Origin: Clostridia bacterium
Lineage (GTDB): Bacteria; Bacillota; Clostridia; Oscillospirales; CAG-272
Direction: 5' to 3'
Assembly (NCBI GenBank): GCA_017462545.1
Contig: JAFTQX010000074.1
Span: 1-45,635, forward strand
DNA: 45,635 nt
Positions 23,731-31,800 of the stretch are shown piece after piece (the first letter of the stretch is position 1; the number at the start of each line of letters is the position of its first letter). Under the pieces are notes generated by a model, which saw only the letters and a list, made by a program, of their open reading frames with translations, searched no databases and had not been told where the DNA came from. The position numbers and the translations under genes were made by a program.

Positions 23731-25395
23731 ATGGAAGAGACAAGATCCAATTTTATTCACGATATCATTGATGAGGATCTCGGCAAGAACCCCTCACTGA
23801 AGATCCATACCCGTTTTCCTCCCGAGCCGAACGGCTATCTGCACATCGGCCACTGTAAGGCGTTGGTCATTGACTTTGGCACGGCCCGCAAGTATAACGG
23901 CCTGTGCAACCTGCGTATGGACGACACCAACCCCGCTAAAGAGGACACCGAGTTTGTTGACGCCATCCAGGAGGATATTCACTGGCTGGGGTTTGACTGG
24001 GATGACCGTTTCTACTATGGCTCTGACTATTTTGAAAAGGACTATGAGCTGGCTGTTGGGCTGATCAAGAAGGGGCTTGCCTATGTGTGCGAGCTGAACG
24101 CCGAACAGATGCGTGACCCGAAATACTGCGGCGACCTGACACACCCGGCCGTTTCGCCCTACCGTGATCGCCCGATCGAGGAGAGCCTTGATCTGTTTGA
24201 GCGCATGAAGAATGGGGAGTTCCCCGAGGGGCGCTACACCCTGCGCGCCAAGATCGACCTTGCCTCCGGCAACTTCTGCATGCGCGACCCCGTGCTCTAC
24301 CGTATTCGCTATATTGAGCACCACCGCCAGGGCACCAAGTGGTGCATCTACCCGATGTACGACTTTGCCCACCCCATCCAGGACGCCCTTGAGGGGGTTA
24401 CTCACTCGCTCTGCTCGCTGGAGTATGAGATCCACCGCCCGCTGTATAACTGGGTCATCGACAACGTAGATCTTGAATATCCGGTGGTCAAGCCTCGTCA
24501 GATCGAGTTTGCCCGTCTGAACATGACCTACACCATGATGAGCAAGCGGTTTCTCCGTCACCTGGTGGAGAGCGGATTGGTTGACGGCTGGGATGACCCG
24601 CGTATGCCCACCCTGTGCGGTCTGCGCCGTCGTGGCTACACCGCCGCCTCCATTCTCGACTTCTGTGACCGCATTGGCGTAGCCAAGTCCAACAGCATGG
24701 TCGAGCTCGGCCTGCTGGAGGCCTGCATCCGTGATGAGCTGAACCGTACCGCGCCCCGCCGCGTAGCCGTGCTCAACCCGATCAAGGTTGTCGTAGACAA
24801 CTACCCGGAGGACAAGGTAGAATATTTTAATCTGCCGAACAACCCGCAGGATCCCGAGGCGGGCACGCGTGCCGTTCCCTTCTCGCGTGAGCTGTATATT
24901 GACCAAGATGACTTTGCCATGGTACCGCCGCCCAAGTTCTTCCGTCTCAAGCCGGAGGGCGAGGTTCGCCTGATGGGTGCGTATATCGTGCGCTGCGGCG
25001 AGATCGTACAGAACGAGGATGGCAGCATTCGCGAGATCCATGTCACGGCCGATCTGGAGACCGGCTGCGGCAACCCGGCTGACGGCCACAAGGTCAAGGG
25101 TACCATTCATTGGCTCTCCGCCAAGCACGCAATCGACGCGACCGCCGTGCTCTATGACCGTCTCTTTACCGTTCCCGATCCCGGCAACCTGCCCGATGGC
25201 CAGACCTATGATGATGTAATGAATCCCGATTCCCGCGTTGTACTGAACGGTGCCAAGTTTGAGCCTGCTTTGGCTGACGCCAAGCCGGGCGACCACTTCC
25301 AGTTCGTACGCACAGGCTACTTCACCGTTGACACCAAGAATGCAAACACCTTCAACCGCACCGTTGGTTTGAAGGATAGCTTCCCAAAGCAGTAA
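23731..25395 (+). CDS. glnS: Glutaminyl-tRNA synthetase
   Basis: A 554-residue class I synthetase that charges tRNA-Gln with glutamine. The N-terminal RFPPEPNGYLHIGHCKA contains the HIGH motif (residues 38-41), DDTNPAKED follows, and the KMSKS counterpart is MMSKR (269-273). PPEPNG, rather than the APSPTG of GluRS, marks it as GlnRS. The C-terminal half has the two beta-barrels of the anticodon-binding domain (FNLPNNP, EVRLMGAYIV and so on). Many Firmicutes lack GlnRS and make Gln-tRNA by the GatCAB amidotransferase route; scattered Clostridia have it, so its presence is informative. AGGAG is 11 bases before the ATG. It ends at a clear terminator. Confidence 0.96.
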   Translation: MEETRSNFIHDIIDEDLGKNPSLKIHTRFPPEPNGYLHIGHCKALVIDFGTARKYNGLCNLRMDDTNPAKEDTEFVDAIQEDIHWLGFDWDDRFYYGSDYFEKDYELAVGLIKKGLAYVCELNAEQMRDPKYCGDLTHPAVSPYRDRPIEESLDLFERMKNGEFPEGRYTLRAKIDLASGNFCMRDPVLYRIRYIEHHRQGTKWCIYPMYDFAHPIQDALEGVTHSLCSLEYEIHRPLYNWVIDNVDLEYPVVKPRQIEFARLNMTYTMMSKRFLRHLVESGLVDGWDDPRMPTLCGLRRRGYTAASILDFCDRIGVAKSNSMVELGLLEACIRDELNRTAPRRVAVLNPIKVVVDNYPEDKVEYFNLPNNPQDPEAGTRAVPFSRELYIDQDDFAMVPPPKFFRLKPEGEVRLMGAYIVRCGEIVQNEDGSIREIHVTADLETGCGNPADGHKVKGTIHWLSAKHAIDATAVLYDRLFTVPDPGNLPDGQTYDDVMNPDSRVVLNGAKFEPALADAKPGDHFQFVRTGYFTVDTKNANTFNRTVGLKDSFPKQ

Positions 25396-25401
25396 AGCGA
25401 C

Positions 25402-25434
25402 AAACCACCCGCAAAAAATGCGGGTGGTTTTCTG
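25402..25434. terminator. Terminator after glnS
   Basis: A 12-bp perfect stem (25402-25413 with 25419-25430, core CCACCCGC) with a 5-base loop, followed by TTTTCTG. It lies between glnS and the convergent AraC gene, and probably works mainly for glnS. Confidence 0.88.
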
Positions 25435-25435
25435 T

Positions 25436-26182
25436 TTATTTTCCCTTCTCTGCCTCTCGCCGTACACGGTTGAAGGTGCGCACCGATTGAAAGCCGCTGT
25501 CAAGTGCGGCTTGGGTAACGGTCACACCGCCACGCGAAAGGCGCGCAAGCGCATCCTCCAACCGGTATTGATTGACAAGATCACGAAAATTCATCTGCAT
25601 CACGGAGCGAAAGGCACGCGAGAGATACTGCTCATGGTAGCCGAGTGCGACGGCCATCGTATGCTCGGTGATCGGCTCACGGTAATGATCCTCAACATAG
25701 CGAATGATCGAGAGCACAAGATCATCCCGCTTTTGTCGTGGGGCAAAGGTGACCTGCTTGAAGAAATCGGCACATAACAAATACAGCGCACCGCGCAGGG
25801 TATAGGCATCCGGCTCGCCGGTGTAAAAAAACCGTTCAGAAAGAAAGGTGCGCACATCTTCACCGGGGCGAAAGACGGGATCAGACGGACTTTGCTTTTG
25901 CGCAAGCGCGTGCAGCTCTGGCACGTATTCGCCCGAAAAGACCGAAACGAACAGCGCAGTCCCCTCTTCCACGCGAAAGGCGTGCGATTCATACGGAAAG
26001 ACCAGACAGCAATCGCCCTCTCGCAGACGGTAGGGTCTCTCCTTCACAAATACGGTGTTACTGCCCCGTCGTGCATACAGCAGCTCAAAGCTCTTGTGAA
26101 AATGGGCGGGATAGCAAGCATCGGTATAGAGGGCGGCATTATAGATATGCGAGCCAAAGGTGTTGTGCGGCTGGTGGAACAT
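25436..26182 (-). CDS. AraC-family transcriptional regulator
   Basis: A 248-residue regulator. Residues 1-100 are a cupin-like sensing domain (HFHKSFELLYARRG, then LREGDCCLVFPYESHAF). Residues ~150-248 carry two helix-turn-helix units; the first includes HTMAVALGYHEQYLSRAFRSV and the second VTQAALDSGFQSVRTFNRVRR. Such proteins usually bind a sugar or small metabolite and activate a nearby operon. It is divergent from the glycyl radical activase and enzyme, the most likely target. The divergent region holds overlapping promoters and a direct repeat. The ATG at 26182 has only a weak GAGAGA site. The final helix ends soon after the second HTH, so the protein is slightly short of the usual ~270-290 residues. 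Confidence 0.92.
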   Translation of the reverse strand: MFHQPHNTFGSHIYNAALYTDACYPAHFHKSFELLYARRGSNTVFVKERPYRLREGDCCLVFPYESHAFRVEEGTALFVSVFSGEYVPELHALAQKQSPSDPVFRPGEDVRTFLSERFFYTGEPDAYTLRGALYLLCADFFKQVTFAPRQKRDDLVLSIIRYVEDHYREPITEHTMAVALGYHEQYLSRAFRSVMQMNFRDLVNQYRLEDALARLSRGGVTVTQAALDSGFQSVRTFNRVRREAEKGK

Positions 26183-26216
26183 GGCATCTCTCTCAAAAAG
26201 TTTATTTTTGTCTTAT

Positions 26217-26245
26217 ATTATACAAGAAAAGTCTATATTTTGCAA
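26217..26245 (-). promoter_or_regulatory. Promoter of the AraC regulator gene
   Basis: On the minus strand, TTGCAA (26240-26245) and a perfect TATAAT (26217-26222) are 17 bases apart. The -35 box lies inside the first copy of the TTTTGCA repeat, so the regulator may control its own gene. Confidence 0.75.
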
Positions 26246-26263
26246 CCCCTTTTGCACTATAAT
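26234..26263 (+). promoter_or_regulatory. Candidate activator-dependent promoter of the glycyl radical genes
   Basis: A perfect TATAAT (26258-26263) is paired only with a poor -35 (TATATT at 26234-26239, 18-base spacer). Promoters activated by AraC-type proteins often have weak -35 boxes. It overlaps the divergent regulator promoter. Confidence 0.5.
26238..26256. promoter_or_regulatory. Direct repeat TTTTGCA, possible AraC-type operator
   Basis: TTTTGCA occurs at 26238-26244 and again at 26250-26256, a 12-base period, between the two divergent -10 boxes. Placement next to the weak -35 fits an activator site, but the spacing is short for two full AraC half-sites. Confidence 0.4.
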
Positions 26264-26287
26264 GAAGGTGAAAAGGGGGGGATTTTT

Positions 26288-27121
26288 TTGAAAGGACGCA
26301 TCTTTTCCATTGAAGAATTCAGCATCTTTGATGGAGACGGCATTCGCACCACCGTCTTTCTCAAGGGCTGCCCCTTACGCTGTGCCTGGTGTCACAGCCC
26401 GGAGGGGCAAGACTTCGTGCAGGAATATCTGCGCTCGCCGAACGGCTGTCTTTCCTGCGGTGCTTGCCTCGCAGCGGGGAACGGAAAATTGAGCGCAGCA
26501 TCGATCGATGCCTGCCCACGGGGGCTGATACGCGCCGCGGGCGAGGATATTGAGGCGGCGGCATTGGTCGGGCGGCTTTCACGCCATTTTGATACGCTGA
26601 ACCGCGCCGGCGGCGGCATCACCTTTTCGGGTGGAGAGCCGCTTGCGCAGCCTGATTTTCTTTACGAGTGTCTCTCTCTTTTGCGCGGCAAGACCAATCG
26701 TGCCATACAAACCTCCGGCTATGCGATGCAGGATACGTTTACCCGTATCGTGGGAGAATGTGATCTGATCTTGTTTGATCTGAAGCTGATGGATCCCATC
26801 ACGCACAAGCGCTACACGGGTGTAACGAACGAGCCCATTCTTACCAATTACCGTGCGGCAGCAGAAAGCGGTGTCAAGCTGTTGACGCGAGTGCCGCTCA
26901 TTCCCGGCGTGACGGATACCGAAGAAAACATAGAAGGCATCTGCCGTTTTATGCGGGAATGCGGCGTTCACTATGCAGAGCTGCTCCCCTATAACCGCAT
27001 GGCGGGCAGCAAGTATCCACTGGCGGGCAAAGTCTATGCACCGCCGTTTGATGCCGAGCAGACACCCACCGCACGGCAAGAGATCTTTGCCGCCCACGGC
27101 ATAGAGACTAAAATTTTGTAA
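26288..27121 (+). CDS. Glycyl radical enzyme-activating radical-SAM protein
   Basis: A 277-residue activase that uses S-adenosylmethionine to abstract hydrogen from the glycine of its partner. The radical-SAM motif CPLRCAWC gives Cys28, Cys32 and Cys35. A ferredoxin-like insert follows, with one CxxCxxC set (Cys54, Cys57, Cys60) and Cys76, enough for one extra [4Fe-4S]; many activases carry two. Later, TFSGGEPLAQ and VPLIPGVTDTEENI are family hallmarks. The start is a TTG seven bases after a GGGGGG ribosome site; the frame is open upstream but the earlier part overlaps the AraC promoter and is not protein-like. The partner enzyme begins 14 bases downstream. Confidence 0.92.
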   Translation: MKGRIFSIEEFSIFDGDGIRTTVFLKGCPLRCAWCHSPEGQDFVQEYLRSPNGCLSCGACLAAGNGKLSAASIDACPRGLIRAAGEDIEAAALVGRLSRHFDTLNRAGGGITFSGGEPLAQPDFLYECLSLLRGKTNRAIQTSGYAMQDTFTRIVGECDLILFDLKLMDPITHKRYTGVTNEPILTNYRAAAESGVKLLTRVPLIPGVTDTEENIEGICRFMRECGVHYAELLPYNRMAGSKYPLAGKVYAPPFDAEQTPTARQEIFAAHGIETKIL

Positions 27122-27135
27122 AAGGAGAAAAGGCC

Positions 27136-29145
27136 ATGACAGAGCTCGTACAATCCTTTCTTGACTATTTCCGCACACGCTCCTATCGCAAAGTGCGCAC
27201 TACGCTGCCACCCATGACCTTCACCGAAGTAGAACGCGACCGCGACCGCTACTTTGAAGCCGTTCTTGCCCGCATCACAGAGGCAGAAACACCCGTTTTG
27301 CGCCATACCGGTGACATCTTCGGCTTTAATCGCACAATTGCTATGCGCTTTGAATGGGATGCCTATATGAATAACCATACACCGGATTACGCATGGGCAA
27401 TCGAGCGTGGCTTTGATGCGATTCTTGCCGATTTTGCGCAAAAAGCGCTCAGCGCGGACGAGGAAGGTCGCGCGTTTTACACTGCCGCAAGCAAAAGCAT
27501 CATGATCGTGCTGGACTTTTGCGAGCGCTATCGGCTGGCTGCCGAGCAGACAGGCTGTGCGAAACTGGCAAAGGCACTGGAAAACGTGCCGCGCAAGGCG
27601 GCCCGAAATTACTACGAGGCACTGGTATTTATGAAGATCTTGATCTTCTCCCAGCGCGCCTCGGGTGTGCAGCATCTGACCCTTGGACGGTTTGACCAAT
27701 ATATGTACCCCTATTATTTAGCCTCGCTGGAGGCGGGGGTGAGCGCAGATGACCTATTAGAGGAGACAGAGCTGTTCTTTATTTCTATCAATTTGGATAC
27801 CGATGTCTATTTTGGTATGCAGCAGGGAGATAACGGACAAAGCCTGATGCTTGGCGGCTGCACCGCAGAGCAGGAGGATGCGTTTAATGCCTTGAGCGAG
27901 ACTGTTCTGACCGCATCCGAAGAGTTATGCCTGATCGACCCGAAGATCAATCTTCGTGTTTCTGCCAAAACTCCGCTTGAGCGCTACGTGCGAGCCACGC
28001 GCCTGACGGCCAAGGGACTTGGCTTTCCGCAATACTGCAACGATGATGTGGTTATTCCCGGGCTGGTGCGGCTCGGTTACGATTATAAGGATGCCTGCCA
28101 ATACACCGTGGCGGCCTGCTGGGAGTTTATCATCCCTGCGCGTGGCTACGATGTGCCCAACATCCGCACACTGAACTTCCCTTTGGCGGTGCGCGAGGCG
28201 ACCATGGAGAGTCTTGCGGATGCCGAGACCTTTGAGGACTTTTTTGCGGCGGTGGAGCAGAAGATCTTTGCCCACTTTCAAGCAAAGCGGAGAGCGGTGA
28301 CATCCAGAAAGGATGATCTTCACCGCATGCCAAAGAACCCCTATGGCTCGATCTTTTTGACCGACTGCCGTGAAAAGGGGCGTGACTATACTGCCTGCGT
28401 GACAAAATACAACAACTATGGCATACATGGTCTTGGCGTTGGCCCGGCAGTGGATGCGCTGACCGCGATCTGCCGCGCGGTATACGAGGAAAAGAGCGTT
28501 GGCAAGGATGAGCTGCTTGCGGCACTGGAAAATGATTTCCGCGATGCCGAGCCGCTGCGCCGCCGTCTGCTGGCCTGCCCCAAGCTTGGTAGCGGTGATG
28601 AAGTACCCGAGCGGCTGATGGTGCGTATGCTGCAATTTTACGCCGGAGCTGTCAATCTGACACCAAACGGCATCGGCGGCATCTGGCGTGCGGGCACGGG
28701 TGGCTCGCTGGATTACGTCACCATGTCGCGTGATGTGGGTGCCACAGCAGACGGCAGACACGCAGGTGAACCTTTTCCCTCCAGTTTTTCGCCCTCAATC
28801 GGTGTGCGGGCGGCAGGGCTGCTTTCGGTGATAGAGGCATTTACAAGACCGGATATGAAAAATCTGATCAACGGAGGCCCCTTGACCATCGAACTACACA
28901 CAAACGTCTTTCGTAACGAGGAAGGCGTGCGCAAGGTTGCCATACTTGTCTCGGAGTTCATTCGCCGTGGGGGCCATGAGCTGCAGCTCAACGCCCTGCA
29001 CCGCGATACACTGATAGAGGCGCAAAAGCACCCCGAGAATTACCCCGATCTGATCGTGCGCGTGTGGGGGTGGAGCGGCTACTTCTGCGAGTTGGATCTC
29101 CCGTTCCAAAATCAGATCATCTCCCGTACCGATTATCAGGTATAA
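27136..29145 (+). CDS. Atypical short glycyl radical enzyme (not pyruvate formate-lyase)
   Basis: A 669-residue glycyl radical enzyme, shorter than the usual ~750-850. The C-terminal radical loop is RVWGWSGYF with Gly645, 24 residues from the end; the usual form is RVxG(Y/F)(S/A)xxF. The active-site segment AACWEF has a single Cys328 followed by Glu330. Cys-x-Glu is typical of the dehydratase and eliminase branch, whereas pyruvate formate-lyase has two adjacent cysteines. Other family segments are present (FGFNRTIAMRF, GGCTAEQEDAFN, LDYVTMSRDVGATADGRHAGEPF, GGHELQLN). The protein is cytoplasmic, activated by the preceding gene, and probably controlled by the divergent AraC protein. The substrate is unknown; the absence of a two-cysteine site argues against formate production. 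AAAGGAG precedes the ATG. Confidence 0.9.
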   Translation: MTELVQSFLDYFRTRSYRKVRTTLPPMTFTEVERDRDRYFEAVLARITEAETPVLRHTGDIFGFNRTIAMRFEWDAYMNNHTPDYAWAIERGFDAILADFAQKALSADEEGRAFYTAASKSIMIVLDFCERYRLAAEQTGCAKLAKALENVPRKAARNYYEALVFMKILIFSQRASGVQHLTLGRFDQYMYPYYLASLEAGVSADDLLEETELFFISINLDTDVYFGMQQGDNGQSLMLGGCTAEQEDAFNALSETVLTASEELCLIDPKINLRVSAKTPLERYVRATRLTAKGLGFPQYCNDDVVIPGLVRLGYDYKDACQYTVAACWEFIIPARGYDVPNIRTLNFPLAVREATMESLADAETFEDFFAAVEQKIFAHFQAKRRAVTSRKDDLHRMPKNPYGSIFLTDCREKGRDYTACVTKYNNYGIHGLGVGPAVDALTAICRAVYEEKSVGKDELLAALENDFRDAEPLRRRLLACPKLGSGDEVPERLMVRMLQFYAGAVNLTPNGIGGIWRAGTGGSLDYVTMSRDVGATADGRHAGEPFPSSFSPSIGVRAAGLLSVIEAFTRPDMKNLINGGPLTIELHTNVFRNEEGVRKVAILVSEFIRRGGHELQLNALHRDTLIEAQKHPENYPDLIVRVWGWSGYFCELDLPFQNQIISRTDYQV

Positions 29146-29521
29146 GTCATGACCACCGGCCGTGCCGGTGGCTTGCACAAGCCCCCTTGGGGCCTATTAC
29201 TAGCAGAGCCTATAGGCTCATGAAAGTCCGTCACGTGCATGATTTGCCCCGCCACCGCAAATGTGGCAGTTGTCACCGCCTCCCTTGTGTAAAGGGAGGT
29301 GGCACGACACCGTCAGGTGGTGTGACGGAGGGATTGTTGCTCTTTCCATTCCCTTTTTCCCTCGTTTCATTGCCCCCAGATCAATCCCTCAGTCTCGCAT
29401 TCGCTCGACAGCTCCCACCCCCAAGGGCTCCCAAAATGGTTTTTGCGAAGCAAAATCCGTTTTGGGAATGGGTGAAACAAGGGAGCCTTCCGCTGCGGCG
29501 GGACTACGCATAGCTAAAGCT
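29146..29521. repeat. Gene-free stretch of nested palindromes, likely dispersed intergenic repeat
   Basis: There is no credible gene between the glycyl radical enzyme and the terminators near 29528-29622. Inverted repeats seen: 29153-29160/29164-29171 (CCACCGGC), 29181-29185/29189-29193 (GCCCC), 29206-29210/29215-29219 (GAGCC), 29279-29286/29292-29299 (CCTCCCTT), a CGTCA/TGACG pair near 29311-29327, and an imperfect hairpin over 29429-29466 centred on GCGAAGC. The block around 29279-29335 (CCTCCCTT..., then GTGACGGAGGG) resembles, from memory, palindromic repeats scattered between genes in gut Clostridia. The short open frames crossing it look like chance translations. Confidence 0.6.
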
Positions 29522-29527
29522 TTTTGG

Positions 29528-29553
29528 AACCACCAGTCGCACTGGTGGTTTTC
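29528..29553 (+). terminator. Hairpin terminator downstream of the glycyl radical operon
   Basis: AACCACCAGT (29528-29537) pairs perfectly with ACTGGTGGTT (29541-29550) over a CGC loop and is followed by TTC. It is about 380 bases beyond the glycyl radical enzyme stop and may end read-through from that side. Confidence 0.6.
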
Positions 29554-29591
29554 GAACGAAGCCTTTTTACAAAGTCTTCGTTATACAAAGT

Positions 29592-29622
29592 AAAAGCGTT
29601 GACCGAACCGGTCAACGCTTTT
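29592..29622 (-). terminator. Terminator of the SGNH-proBAC-GH3 operon
   Basis: A 14-bp perfect stem (29592-29605 with 29609-29622, core GCGTTGACCG) with a 3-base loop, T-rich on the minus strand after the stem. It starts four bases after the GH3 stop codon. Confidence 0.9.
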
Positions 29623-29625
29623 GTC

Positions 29626-31788
29626 TTATACAAGTGTAAGGGGCACCGGCTCACCCGATGCGGCATCAGACGCGGCCCACAGGTGGAAGTCACCCGTTTC
29701 GGCCTCGATCTTGCCGCTTTCGGTACGGAAGGCCAGCATGTCTTCCTCAACCGTAAAGGTAACCGTCCTTTCTTCTCCCGGGGCCAGCGTGATGCGCTCA
29801 TACCCACGCAGCTCGCGCACCGGGCGCACAAGCGAGGCAACCAGGTCACGGATATAGAGCTGCACCACCGTGGTACCTGCCACATACCCCGTATTCTTAA
29901 CCGTTACGGAGAGCGTTACCTGCTCGCCGCTTCCCTTTTTCAGCGTGTTCGCGCTGAGAATCGGCTTGCCGTAGGCAAAGGTCGTATAAGAGAGACCGTA
30001 GCCAAACGGGAAAAGAGGCGCATTGGGGCAATCCACATAGCGGCTGACATAGCCCATCGTTGAGTCATCTCCCGGCTTCGGACGGCCGGTATTCATACGG
30101 TTATAATAGATGGGGGCCTGCCCTACATGATAGGGGAAGCTCATCGTCAAGTGACCGTTGAAGTTCACGCGGCCAAGCAACAGGTTGGCGGCGGCAGAGC
30201 CGCCCTCAGTACCCGGCTGCCACATGGTGAAGAAGGCGGGCGCATCGTTGATCACATCACCAAGGGCAAGCGGACGACCGTTGAATAACAGCACCGCCGT
30301 ACGCGGATTGGCGGCAACAACATGCCGAATCAGTTCCTTTTGCGCGGCAGGCAGACCGACATCGGCACGGGAGTTGCCCTCGCCGCTCCAGCCCTCCTGC
30401 TCACCAAGGCAAAGAATGACTGCCTCGGCCTCGCGTGCGGCGGCAATTGCCTTTTCAAGCATCGTGTCGTTTGAGGAATCATGCAGACCGTCGGTGCAGC
30501 CGGCGGTGCAGGTAATCTCCGCATGCGGCAGGGCCGCACGCAGGCCGTCAACCACCGATACGGACTCCTTGGTGTCCCCCTGACAGCTCCACCAGCCATT
30601 CATGCCGCAAGCAGCAAACGGGCCGATGACCGCGATGCTCTTGATATTTTCGGAAAGGGGCAGCACGCCCTCGTTTTTAAGAAGAACGGCGGCCTGCTCG
30701 GCAGCACGCCGGGCAAGTGTGCGGTGCTCCTCGCACAGGCAATATTTCGCCTCCTCCTCGACCGAGGTGGCGCGAAGCGGATTTTCAAACAAGCCGAGTT
30801 TTTCCTTCAAGCGCAGGATGCGCAGCACGGCACGGTCGATCTGCTCCTTGCGAACCTTGCCCTCGTCAATCAAGGCTTTCATGTGATGAATGTAGGTAGA
30901 GGACATCATTTCAATGTCTGTACCGCCGTTGACAGCCTTTTCGGCCGCCTGCTTGCTGTTTTCGATAAAGCCGTGGTTAATCATCTCATAGAAGGAGTTC
31001 CAGTCCGAGATCACGACACCGTCAAAGCCCCATTCGCCACGCAAAAGGTCATTCACAAGCCATTGGTTCCCCGCACAGGGAACGCCGTTGAGCGCGTTAA
31101 AGGAGGTCATGACCATTTCAACGCCCGCATCTACTGCCGCGCGGTAAGCGGGCAGATAGTGCTCATAGAACGTATAATCGCTCATGTCGGTGGTGTTATA
31201 ATCACGGCCGCTTTCTGCCGCGCCATAAGCGGCAAAATGCTTGACGCAGGCGGCAATATCATATTTCCCCTTCAGATCGTCTCCCTGATAGCCCTTGACC
31301 ATGACAGCGCCCATGCGGCTATTATACCAAGCGTCCTCGCCGGTGGATTCCATATTTCTGCCCCAGCGGCAATCGCGAACCAGGTCTACCATCGGAGAAA
31401 AGTTGACGGTAATGCCGGAGACGGCCGATTCTTTCGCCGCCATACGACAGCAATCGTAAACAATCTTCTCATCCCACGTAGCACCCATGCCGAGCGGGAT
31501 CGGATAAATCGTACGGTAGCCGTGAATAACATCACGCATGAAAAGAAGCGGAATTTTATTGGGGTCCTTTTCAAGATGCGCCTTCTGCATGGCAATGACC
31601 TGCTCGGCCGTACCGCTACCAAGCGTAGAGCCTGCGGCGGCGATATGCTCGGCCGTCAGACCAAGATCTCTTGCAGGGCCGGTTACGTCATCCGCTGCGC
31701 CGCTATCAAGCACGCTGGTGCCATACTGCGACATCTGCGCCAGCTTCTCCTCCAGCGTCATGCTCTTTAATAATGCATAAATATCCAT
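29626..31788 (-). CDS. GH3 beta-glucosidase (BglX-like)
   Basis: A 720-residue family 3 glycoside hydrolase that removes terminal beta-linked sugars from oligosaccharides. The TIM barrel shows EEKLAQM, RDVIHGYRTIYPIPLGM, MESTGEDAW, VKHFAAYGAAESGRDYN and the nucleophile in VVISDWN (Asp262). The second, alpha/beta sandwich domain (VILCLGEQEGWSGEGNSR) carries the likely acid/base region, and a C-terminal fibronectin type III-like domain (LSVTVKNTGYVAGTTVVQLYI) closes it. No signal peptide, so it acts on imported disaccharides or xenobiotic glycosides. CAGGAG precedes the ATG 12 bases after proC. Being last in a proline operon is odd for a glycosidase. Confidence 0.95.
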   Translation of the reverse strand: MDIYALLKSMTLEEKLAQMSQYGTSVLDSGAADDVTGPARDLGLTAEHIAAAGSTLGSGTAEQVIAMQKAHLEKDPNKIPLLFMRDVIHGYRTIYPIPLGMGATWDEKIVYDCCRMAAKESAVSGITVNFSPMVDLVRDCRWGRNMESTGEDAWYNSRMGAVMVKGYQGDDLKGKYDIAACVKHFAAYGAAESGRDYNTTDMSDYTFYEHYLPAYRAAVDAGVEMVMTSFNALNGVPCAGNQWLVNDLLRGEWGFDGVVISDWNSFYEMINHGFIENSKQAAEKAVNGGTDIEMMSSTYIHHMKALIDEGKVRKEQIDRAVLRILRLKEKLGLFENPLRATSVEEEAKYCLCEEHRTLARRAAEQAAVLLKNEGVLPLSENIKSIAVIGPFAACGMNGWWSCQGDTKESVSVVDGLRAALPHAEITCTAGCTDGLHDSSNDTMLEKAIAAAREAEAVILCLGEQEGWSGEGNSRADVGLPAAQKELIRHVVAANPRTAVLLFNGRPLALGDVINDAPAFFTMWQPGTEGGSAAANLLLGRVNFNGHLTMSFPYHVGQAPIYYNRMNTGRPKPGDDSTMGYVSRYVDCPNAPLFPFGYGLSYTTFAYGKPILSANTLKKGSGEQVTLSVTVKNTGYVAGTTVVQLYIRDLVASLVRPVRELRGYERITLAPGEERTVTFTVEEDMLAFRTESGKIEAETGDFHLWAASDAASGEPVPLTLV

Positions 31789-31800
31789 AAAAACTCCTGT

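Noticed and set aside
23794-25503. Long open frame on the minus strand opposite glnS.
   Set aside because: A shadow of glnS, whose motifs, ribosome site and terminator are clear; strong codon bias opens the complementary frame.
26240-26263. TTGCAA followed 12 bases later by TATAAT on the plus strand as a promoter.
   Set aside because: The spacer is too short for sigma-A; TTGCAA is instead the -35 of the divergent regulator promoter (its own reverse complement).
29064-29593. Two short open frames on the plus strand in the gene-free stretch.
   Set aside because: They overlap palindromes and the 3' end of the glycyl radical enzyme gene, have no ribosome binding site and show low-complexity translations.
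30481-31770. Open frame on the plus strand opposite the GH3 glucosidase.
   Set aside because: Antisense shadow; the GH3 nucleophile motif and operon context fix the minus-strand gene.
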